Assembly (NCBI GenBank): GCA_021298235.1
Contig: JAJTDX010000134.1
Coordinates: forward strand, 1 to 12,696
DNA: 12,696 nt
Reading direction: 5' to 3'
Origin: Cryomorphaceae bacterium
Lineage (GTDB): Bacteria; Bacteroidota; Bacteroidia; Flavobacteriales; Crocinitomicaceae
Below are positions 7,181-12,696 of the stretch, piece after piece. Below the pieces are notes generated by a model. That model saw only the letters and a list, made by a program, of their open reading frames with translations, was not told the DNA's origin and ran no database searches. Each line of letters opens with the position of its first letter. Within the stretch, counting starts at the first letter, position 1. Both the position numbers and the translations under genes were made by a program.

Positions 7181-8068
7181 TTGGCCATAACGGAACGATA
7201 TAGTATACTCAGAGAATTAGGCGCAGGCCAATCCAAACGGTTTGGACGTGTTTTCGAAGGGACTGAAAAGGTGACAGGGAGGCGTGTGTTGATCAAAGCA
7301 TTGAGTAAAGAACTTTCAACACGTGCAGTTCATCAGTTAAAAAATGAACGCACATTTAGTTTTCATTCCACAGGATTGCCGGAGGTGTTGGATTTTTATG
7401 AATCAGATACCGAGCTGATTCTTGTTAAAAGTTATCTTGAAGGGGTTACGCTTGCCGAATACTGGTCAACCCAAGGAAAGAATTCATCCAAAATTGCATT
7501 TGCACAGAAACTAATCTTAGAACTTCAAACTCTTTTCGATAGATTGAAATCTGAAAATGTGGTTCACTGCGACCTAAAGCCATCAAACATTCTAATACAC
7601 TCGAACAATGAAGAAATTCAGGTCTCGTTGATAGATTTTGGTTTAGCAGTTCGTTCAAACGATCATGAAGCAAGAAAATTAATTTTTCCATTGGGATTTG
7701 CTGCACCTGAATTGATTCTGAACAGAACAGACCTTGTGGACCAGCGAACAGATATTTTTTCTTTAGGCATAACCTTGTGGTATCTTTTTACAGGAAAGTT
7801 GCCTCTCTCCCATCCCAATCCAAGTATTTACACCAACTTACAGCTCACTCACCCGATTCAGGATGATCCTTCCATTCCAAAGGGTTGGTTTCCTATCCTC
7901 AGTAAGATGACTAGCAAACATGTTTTCCGAACCGCTCCAAACTTAATGTCGCCTAAAGATGTTGAAGAGTGTTTAAAAGACGGAATCTCCGGACGTTATA
8001 CCTCTCTAATTGAAATTTTGGAAGACTTGCGGAATCTCCCTCAAAAAAAATCCTGGTTCGGATTCTAA
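7181..8068 (+). CDS. Stand-alone Hanks-type serine/threonine protein kinase (TTG start)
   Basis: The product is 295 residues with an almost complete kinase fold and nothing else. It has a glycine loop GAGQSKRFGRV (14-24), the ATP-binding VLIK lysine K39, helix-C glutamate E56, the catalytic loop HCDLKPSN (D131, K133, N136), DFG at 152-154, APE at 175-177 and D191 in the DIFSLG helix. The HRD arginine is Cys130, making it a non-RD kinase that may not need activation-loop phosphorylation. There is no membrane segment or sensor domain. An in-frame stop at 7157 leaves TTG at 7181, preceded by AGAGG, as the only start that keeps the glycine loop. It is divergent from the SiaC-like gene, which makes that protein a candidate substrate by inference. 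Its stop overlaps the convergent barrel gene by 4 bases. Confidence 0.9.
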   Translation: MAITERYSILRELGAGQSKRFGRVFEGTEKVTGRRVLIKALSKELSTRAVHQLKNERTFSFHSTGLPEVLDFYESDTELILVKSYLEGVTLAEYWSTQGKNSSKIAFAQKLILELQTLFDRLKSENVVHCDLKPSNILIHSNNEEIQVSLIDFGLAVRSNDHEARKLIFPLGFAAPELILNRTDLVDQRTDIFSLGITLWYLFTGKLPLSHPNPSIYTNLQLTHPIQDDPSIPKGWFPILSKMTSKHVFRTAPNLMSPKDVEECLKDGISGRYTSLIEILEDLRNLPQKKSWFGF

Positions 8069-8733
8069 TAAAATTCCTTTCTAAAACCTACTCCGAACGT
8101 AAAAAACAGTGATGAATAAAGATTCGTTGCTCCGGAAGATGCTGTCGTGTTGCTTGGTTGAGCGTTAAAAATATACGAAAAACCACCTTCGGTATACAAA
8201 GTACCATACCCTGCAAATGTATATTTCAATCCTCCGGTCAACCCAAAACCTAAACTAAAAATTGATCCTTTCACATTTTCATTGACTGGAAGCTGATATT
8301 TGGACATATCAATGTCGCTGTAATCATACTCCCGTTTCACAGTATTAAAAATGAGCTGAAGAGTCCCACCGCCATAGGCACCGAAGCCATTGTCATAACC
8401 ATCACCCAAATAGAACCTGTTCCCTCCTTCCAAGACGACATAATTCATCGTATTGACATAGGTAACATTTTCATAAAAGGGAACTGTCGTAGGGCTGACT
8501 GCTTCCACATAACCCGTATTTGAAAGTATATCACGTTGCTTGGCATAAAACGAAATCTTCCCCATGAATGAAACAAAATCATCTCTTGGAATTTCGCCAA
8601 CCACATGAAATCCCACATAAGGTTTGGGACCACCAAAACCTTTCAGCATGTTCACTCCACCACTCAATCCAAATTGAGCGTTAGACAACATTGAAATGAT
8701 CAACAAAACGCATAATAAACCAAACTTTTTCAT
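8065..8733 (-). CDS. Outer-membrane beta-barrel protein
   Basis: With the ATG at 8733 the product is 222 residues and begins with a clean signal peptide (MKKFGLL..., cleavage after SNAQ). That start overlaps the stop of tag as ATGA, so it is preferred over the ATG at 8745, which only adds MENV. The mature part alternates polar and aromatic residues in repeated strands rich in Gly, Tyr and Phe. It ends GVGFRKEFY, with the terminal aromatic typical of barrels folded by BamA. It has no recognisable named family beyond the generic porin-like/OMP_b-brl type, and its function is unknown. Co-transcription with tag is suggested by the overlap, although no functional link is obvious. Confidence 0.75.
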   Translation of the reverse strand: MKKFGLLCVLLIISMLSNAQFGLSGGVNMLKGFGGPKPYVGFHVVGEIPRDDFVSFMGKISFYAKQRDILSNTGYVEAVSPTTVPFYENVTYVNTMNYVVLEGGNRFYLGDGYDNGFGAYGGGTLQLIFNTVKREYDYSDIDMSKYQLPVNENVKGSIFSLGFGLTGGLKYTFAGYGTLYTEGGFSYIFNAQPSNTTASSGATNLYSSLFFTFGVGFRKEFY

Positions 8734-9272
8734 AACATTTTCCATTTTGGAGGATGATCTTCAATCATAAGATATATTGGACAATCTTCCTCATGTGCAC
8801 CTTTCAAGTAGGATGTACTCACGAGAAATTCACGTACAATCTCCTTACCTACAAATTTAAACGTCTTTTTGAATAGTTTGTGCCATTCATCCAGAGATTT
8901 AGGATGATGATAATCTAGCCATCCAATCAAAGATCCATACTCGGTTCGTAATTCAGATACCTTCTTTGCATTTTGAATGACCGCCTCTATCTTTAATTTA
9001 TTTCGAATGATTCCTTTATTTTGAAGCAATTTCTCCTTATCCAACTCCGTAAATTGAGCGATCGTGTCAATATGGAATTCTGCATAAGCTTCACGAAAAG
9101 CTTGCTCCTTTTGTAAAATAGTATTCCATGACAATCCTGCCTGATTGATTTCGAGAATAAGCCTTCCAAAAAGTTTATGGTCGTCAATTACAGGAAAACC
9201 ATAGGTATGGTCATGGTAAATTCTGTGTGGATCATTCAATGATCTTTCTCGGCAAAAGTGACAATAACTCAT
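8730..9272 (-). CDS. tag: DNA-3-methyladenine glycosylase I
   Basis: The 180-residue enzyme is close in length to E. coli Tag (187). It removes 3-methyladenine from alkylated DNA in base-excision repair. The zinc ligands align with C4, H20 (YHD motif), H160 and C164 (HEEDC, the same spacing as HVVGC in E. coli). The active-site glutamate is E41 and the QAGLSW motif is at 44-49. Other conserved pieces are GIIRNKLKIEAVI.NA and FKFVG. All key residues are intact. It is divergent from the rhodopsin gene, with a 131-base spacer that is AT-rich and holds no convincing promoter by eye, and it is upstream of and overlaps the barrel gene. Confidence 0.95.
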   Translation of the reverse strand: MSYCHFCRERSLNDPHRIYHDHTYGFPVIDDHKLFGRLILEINQAGLSWNTILQKEQAFREAYAEFHIDTIAQFTELDKEKLLQNKGIIRNKLKIEAVIQNAKKVSELRTEYGSLIGWLDYHHPKSLDEWHKLFKKTFKFVGKEIVREFLVSTSYLKGAHEEDCPIYLMIEDHPPKWKML

Positions 9273-9403
9273 TTTTTACAAAGCGAATTTACTCTTTTTT
9301 AATCTTTTTAGTTTGTATCTTGTTTAACATTTGTTTATTACAAATTAAACAAAAGGAGTTACCGAAAATCCTTTAAAGAGTAGGAAATCTAAAACTAAAA
9401 GTT

Positions 9404-9994
9404 ATGGAAAACTTAAAAATTGCAAGCGACAATTATGTTGCGTTGGTACACTACTACTACATGAGAGGATATAACCTTGAAACTGGTGAATCTCCAACTT
9501 TCTTTCGATATGTCGATTGGATTCTCACAGTTCCATTGATGTGCGTTGAGTTTTACTTGATTACCAAAAAAGCCGGAGCAAAGATTGGGTTGCTTTGGAA
9601 ATTAATTTTCGCATCGTTAGTCATGCTAATCACAGGTTATTTTGGTGAAACGATTGACAGAGGAAACAGTGTTCTCTGGGGAGTTATTTCTGGTGCAGCA
9701 TATTTTTACATAGTTTATCTGATCTGGTTTGGTGAAGTTGCCAGTCTAGCACAGACTGCAGGACCGAAAGTTGCTAAAGCGACCCGAGTGCTAGCTTGGT
9801 TTGTACTCGTTGGATGGGCAATTTATCCGCTTGGTTATATTTTAGGAACTCCGGGTGGACTTTTCGGAATCAAGCTAGTTAGTGACCCTGCAGCGGCAGC
9901 GCATTCAATGGACATTGTTTACAACATTGCCGATGCTATTAACAAAATTGGATTTGGTCTTGTTATTTATTCTCTTTCGAGATCTGAGGACTAA
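9404..9994 (+). CDS. Proteorhodopsin (DTE-type proton pump) lacking helix A and most of helix B
   Basis: The 196-residue product retains helices C to G of a light-driven retinal protein. D38 (acceptor, GPR D97), T42 and E49 (donor, E108) form the DTE proton-pump set. H16 matches H75, D177 matches D227, and K181 in ADAINKIGFG is the retinal Schiff-base lysine. M46 occupies the spectral-tuning position (105 in GPR), the green-type residue usual in Bacteroidota. Normal homologues are about 240-250 residues. Here MENLKIASDNYV, which looks like an authentic N-terminus, runs directly into ALVHYYYMRG, which belongs to the end of helix B. About 45 residues are therefore missing, in frame, at base 9439/9440. 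Only five membrane helices remain. The gene is single, with its own terminator, and no retinal or carotenoid gene is in the window. Confidence 0.9.
   Translation: MENLKIASDNYVALVHYYYMRGYNLETGESPTFFRYVDWILTVPLMCVEFYLITKKAGAKIGLLWKLIFASLVMLITGYFGETIDRGNSVLWGVISGAAYFYIVYLIWFGEVASLAQTAGPKVAKATRVLAWFVLVGWAIYPLGYILGTPGGLFGIKLVSDPAAAAHSMDIVYNIADAINKIGFGLVIYSLSRSED
9439..9440 (+). other. Apparent in-frame deletion junction within the proteorhodopsin gene
   Basis: Between V12 (codon 9437-9439) and A13 (codon 9440-9442) the sequence jumps from the extracellular N-terminus to the last turn of helix B. The exact point may shift by a codon or two. The 131 bases upstream of the start contain no displaced helix-coding segment. 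Confidence 0.7.
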
Positions 9995-10020
9995 TAAAAA
10001 TTTGAAATATCAAGTTAATT

Positions 10021-10047
10021 GGGCAATCCTTCCGGATTGCCCTTTTT
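10021..10047 (+). terminator. Rho-independent terminator after the rhodopsin gene
   Basis: GGGCAATCC at 10021-10029, a TTCC loop, and GGATTGCCC at 10034-10042 make a perfect 9-bp stem followed by TTTTT. It lies 26 bases after the rhodopsin stop and makes that gene a single-gene transcript separated from the downstream operon. Confidence 0.95.
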
Positions 10048-10106
10048 GTTACCGATATTAATTAAAAAGGGCGTATTTTTGATTCGTATCAATTTAATTC
10101 AGACAG

Positions 10107-10979
10107 ATGAGCATATTATCGAATCTGTGCACGCCAAAATTAATTCCCATCCTTATTTTTTGTCTAATCGGATCTTTTTATTCGATTGCTCAAAACAATC
10201 AATACTCCCCTAACTCTAAAGGTTCATTCTTTATTTACTGGGGATGGAACCGAGACGCGTATTCCAGCTCTGACATCCGATTTACAGGAAAAAACTACGA
10301 TTTCACTCTCCAGAATGTTATAGCTAAAGACAGACAATCTCCGTTTAATTTCAGAACGTATTTTTCACCTTCCAAACTCACCATTCCTCAATACAACTTC
10401 AGAATTGGTTATTTTTTAACTGATCACTATACATTATCCATTGGCGCAGACCACATGAAATACGTACTGCAAAATTACCTGGGTGAGGAATTACAGGAAG
10501 TTGAGATCAGCGGTCACATACATAATTCAGGAACCACGTTTGACGGAAATTATGACAAGGATACGATTTCACTCTCTCCAGATTTTCTGCTTTTTGAGCA
10601 CACAGATGGTTTAAATTACGAAAACGTTGAATTCAGAAGATTTGATGTGCTCTTCGGAAGGAAAAATTTTAGTTTCTGTGCCAATGAAGGCATCGGATTG
10701 GGATTACTGGTTCCAAGAACTAATACAACTCTCTTAAATAATCCACGTTATGATGAATTTCATCTCGCTGGATATGGAAGCTCGATCATTTTATCATTAA
10801 ACATGACCTTCTTCAACTATTTCTTCATTCAAACAGAATGGAAAGGGGGATTCGTTCACATGCCCGATATTAGAACAACAATGTTTAAAGAAGACCGCGC
10901 CTCTCAATTTTTTTGGTTCTCCCAATACAACATCGTGTTCGGAGCAAACTTCAAATTCAAATCAAAGAATAAATCGTAA
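10107..10979 (+). CDS. Secreted/outer-membrane protein of unknown function
   Basis: The 290-residue product has a signal peptide (hydrophobic LIPILIFCLIGSFYSIAQ, cleavage likely after residue 29) and no lipobox. The mature part is rich in aromatic residues in alternating strand patterns (NFRIGYFLTDHYTLSIGAD, FDVLFGRKNFSFCANEGIGLGLL, NYFFIQTEWKGGFVH), and it ends in IVFGANFKFKSKNKS. This suggests an outer-membrane barrel, but I recognise no named family. The ATG at 10107 is the only start that gives a signal peptide. The hexapeptide-repeat gene begins 12 bases after its stop, so the two are likely co-transcribed. No clear promoter was found between the terminator at 10047 and the start. Confidence 0.75.
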   Translation: MSILSNLCTPKLIPILIFCLIGSFYSIAQNNQYSPNSKGSFFIYWGWNRDAYSSSDIRFTGKNYDFTLQNVIAKDRQSPFNFRTYFSPSKLTIPQYNFRIGYFLTDHYTLSIGADHMKYVLQNYLGEELQEVEISGHIHNSGTTFDGNYDKDTISLSPDFLLFEHTDGLNYENVEFRRFDVLFGRKNFSFCANEGIGLGLLVPRTNTTLLNNPRYDEFHLAGYGSSIILSLNMTFFNYFFIQTEWKGGFVHMPDIRTTMFKEDRASQFFWFSQYNIVFGANFKFKSKNKS

Positions 10980-10991
10980 AAGTGAGTTCAC

Positions 10992-11591
10992 ATGGCTATT
11001 TATGAATTCAACGGGTTCAGGCCTGTCATCAAAAAAAGTAGTTTCGTTCATCCACAGGCGTGCGTTACCGGCAATGTTTTTATTGGCGAAAACGTGTATA
11101 TAGGTCCGGGAGCAGCCATACGAGGCGATTGGGGGAAAATAATTATCGAGGATGGATGCAACGTGCAGGAAAACTGCACGATACATATGTTTCCTGGCAC
11201 TACTGTGTTACTAAAAAAATCTGCACACATAGGTCATGGTGCTATCATACACGGGGGTACCATTGGAGAAAATTCTCTTATCGGAATGAATTCAGTTATC
11301 ATGGATGAGGTGATTATTGGTAAAGAATGTATCGTTGGAGCGCTTTCTTTCGTGCCGGCTAATGCGCATTTTCCTGAACGAAGTCTCATCGTGGGAAATC
11401 CAGCGAAGGTTATCAAAGAGGTTTCTGATGAGATGATTGCATGGAAAACTAAAGGAACCGCGTTGTACCAGGCCTTGCCACTTGAATGCTATGAAACCTT
11501 AAAACCATGTGAAGCCCTTCGAGAACCAGAAATTGATCGTCCCGAACAGGAAATGATGTATCAAACCTGGAACAGAATCAAAGACTCTTAA
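10992..11591 (+). CDS. paaY: PaaY/CaiE-type hexapeptide-repeat protein (gamma-carbonic anhydrase-like)
   Basis: The 199-residue protein matches PaaY/CaiE in length and order. Left-handed beta-helix hexapeptides (VTGNVFIGENVYIGPGAAIRGD...) precede a C-terminal part with IVGNPAKVIKEVSDE..AWK.KGT.LYQ.L. Putative zinc ligands are H65 (IHMFPG), H82 and H87 (GHGAIIHG), in the gamma-carbonic anhydrase spacing. PaaY is a thioesterase that removes dead-end CoA products in phenylacetate degradation, and other members may be carbonic anhydrases or acyltransferase-like. No other paa gene is present in the window, so the precise role is open. The neighbours are an outer-membrane protein (12 bases upstream) and the TPR-SpoIIE phosphatase (12 bases downstream). 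Confidence 0.85.
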   Translation: MAIYEFNGFRPVIKKSSFVHPQACVTGNVFIGENVYIGPGAAIRGDWGKIIIEDGCNVQENCTIHMFPGTTVLLKKSAHIGHGAIIHGGTIGENSLIGMNSVIMDEVIIGKECIVGALSFVPANAHFPERSLIVGNPAKVIKEVSDEMIAWKTKGTALYQALPLECYETLKPCEALREPEIDRPEQEMMYQTWNRIKDS

Positions 11592-11603
11592 TTCCGTTGA
11601 ACA

Positions 11604-12696
11604 ATGGAAACTTCTTCTGATGACCTAAAAAAGCGTGCTCAAGATTTACACCTCGAAGCAAGACGCCTTTGTGATACTGATTCAGAGCTTAGTATCAAGA
11701 ACGCCGAAGAATGCTTACAAATGGCCAGGAAGTACGGTTTCAGAGAAGAAGAAATACTAGCGAAAGAAAATTTGGCCTATCATCTGTGGCATGGAGGAAA
11801 TATAGCTAAAGCACTTGAACTTTTAAACGATTGTCGGGTCATACGTAATGAGATGATGTATTTTTCATACTATGACTGGTGCGCAAAATCCATAGCATTA
11901 ATACACTGGGGGCGAGGAAATTACGATGAGGCTTTTCAAACGGTTTACGATGCATTAACAACGCTTGATGGCTATCAAAATGAGAAAGATAAATGTCTGT
12001 GCTACTGGAGCCTCGGCGTGTTTTTCTACGATTTAAAAGACTACGAACGTTCTCAAGAGTATTATCAAAAATCAGTGGAGCTGAGCAATGAAGATTCGCT
12101 TCTGGACAACAACATAACAGCCTACAACCTCATAGGCATTGGTTGCTGCTTGAAAGAAACAGGAAATACCGAACATGCACGCGGATATTTCGAAAAGGCA
12201 TTAGAAAAAAGTGATCAATACGATCAGTGGATGCAACGAGCGAGGTGCTTATTTGAATTAGGCAGCTTGCATTCAGAAAAAAAAGAATTTAATCAAGCGA
12301 AATCATTCCTTGAAGATAGTCTTCAAATTCGACGTGAACATGCCTCACTGCCAGGGATGATCAGCTGCTTGATGGGACTTGGAGATATTGAACTTCGTAT
12401 TAAAGAGCTTGAACGCAAATTCAGCTCCATACAAGCTGAGAAGGAGGCTGAAATCCAGCGATTAATAAATGTTGAGTTGAAGGATGCGAACGAGCTTATT
12501 TCTGCACGAAATGATGAAATTCTCTCGAGTGTGAATTATGCCAGAATGATTCAGCGGGCGATACTTCCTTCCGAAAATTCACTTTCAGAACACCTCACTG
12601 ATTTTTTTCTGATCTACCTTCCAAAAGATATTGTGGCCGGAGATTTTTATTGGCTAGAAATACATCAAAACAAAATATTATTCGCCGTCGCAGATT
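11604..12696 (+). CDS. TPR - coiled-coil - SpoIIE (PP2C-type) serine phosphatase, 3'-truncated by window edge
   Basis: The frame from the ATG at 11604 is open to the end of the window (364 complete codons). Residues from about 20 to 255 form five or six TPRs, for example YWSLGVFFYDLKDYERSQEYYQ and LFELGSLHSEKKEFNQAKSF. A charged coiled coil follows at about 260-305. The start of a SpoIIE/RsbU-type phosphatase domain comes next: SVNYARMIQRAILP at 309-322, then IVAGDFYW with metal-binding D347, and a final AVAD with D364. The expected CTGHG follows outside the window. Such proteins dephosphorylate anti-sigma antagonists or SiaC-like partner proteins, and the TPRs probably sense protein partners. 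No signal peptide or membrane segment is seen. It starts 12 bases after paaY. A link to the SiaC-like protein about 5 kb away is inference. Confidence 0.92.
   Translation, partial: METSSDDLKKRAQDLHLEARRLCDTDSELSIKNAEECLQMARKYGFREEEILAKENLAYHLWHGGNIAKALELLNDCRVIRNEMMYFSYYDWCAKSIALIHWGRGNYDEAFQTVYDALTTLDGYQNEKDKCLCYWSLGVFFYDLKDYERSQEYYQKSVELSNEDSLLDNNITAYNLIGIGCCLKETGNTEHARGYFEKALEKSDQYDQWMQRARCLFELGSLHSEKKEFNQAKSFLEDSLQIRREHASLPGMISCLMGLGDIELRIKELERKFSSIQAEKEAEIQRLINVELKDANELISARNDEILSSVNYARMIQRAILPSENSLSEHLTDFFLIYLPKDIVAGDFYWLEIHQNKILFAVAD

Noticed and set aside
8734..8745. Start at 8745 for the barrel protein
   Set aside because: It only adds four residues before a standard signal peptide. 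The ATG at 8733 gives the usual ATGA overlap with tag.
9273..9403. Helix A/B of the rhodopsin encoded upstream in another frame, or a clear promoter
   Set aside because: The spacer is AT-rich and has no hydrophobic coding stretch. TAACATTTG at 9325 resembles a -7 box but has an extra base and no TTG at the right distance.
1..12696. CRISPR arrays, tRNAs, insertion sequences, phage or defence genes
   Set aside because: No regularly spaced repeats, cloverleaf genes, transposase motifs or terminal inverted repeats were seen on either strand.

Overview
The window looks like chromosomal DNA from a free-living Bacteroidota bacterium, probably Cytophagales- or Flavobacteriia-like and aquatic. The grounds are a PorE-like TPR/propeller/OmpA protein, DUF4924, Skp-like lipoproteins with Bacteroidota-style lipoboxes, barrel proteins with short signal peptides ending near AQ, an M-type (green-tuned) proteorhodopsin, a TPR-SpoIIE phosphatase, AT-rich spacers and almost no strong Shine-Dalgarno sites. 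I see no tRNA, rRNA, CRISPR array, insertion sequence or phage gene, and no gene-free stretch over 300 bases.

Layout. (1) 1-4504, plus strand: the 3' part of the PorE-like envelope protein, then a tight pair of a beta-CASP metallo-beta-lactamase nuclease and an FAD-linked oxidase. The oxidase has lost its conserved C-terminal end. (2) 4446-6530, minus strand: a compact four-gene envelope operon made of a small conserved protein, a Skp/OmpH-like lipoprotein, DUF4924 and a YiiX-like NlpC/P60 lipoprotein. Its last gene overlaps the damaged oxidase end tail to tail. (3) 6567-8068: a SiaC-family (DUF1987) gene with its own terminator, divergent from a stand-alone Hanks-type kinase that starts with TTG. 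(4) 8065-9272, minus strand: DNA-3-methyladenine glycosylase I (tag) overlapping a small outer-membrane barrel gene. (5) 9404-10047: a proteorhodopsin gene with its own strong terminator. It keeps the proton-pump residues and the retinal lysine but lacks helix A and most of helix B. (6) 10107-12696, plus strand: an outer-membrane protein, a PaaY/gamma-carbonic-anhydrase-type hexapeptide protein, and a TPR-coiled-coil-SpoIIE phosphatase that runs off the window.

The points most worth a second look are: the in-frame N-terminal deletion in the rhodopsin; the loss of the GEHGIG segment, with its metal ligand and catalytic histidine, in the FAD oxidase; and a SiaC homologue whose expected phospho-threonine (position 68) is isoleucine, next to a lone kinase and about 5 kb from a PP2C-type phosphatase. 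The two deletions appear similar in size (about 140-150 bp), so assembly error must be excluded before biology is inferred. I found no clearly new multi-gene system. The kinase/SiaC/phosphatase set is the best candidate for an undescribed signalling variant.
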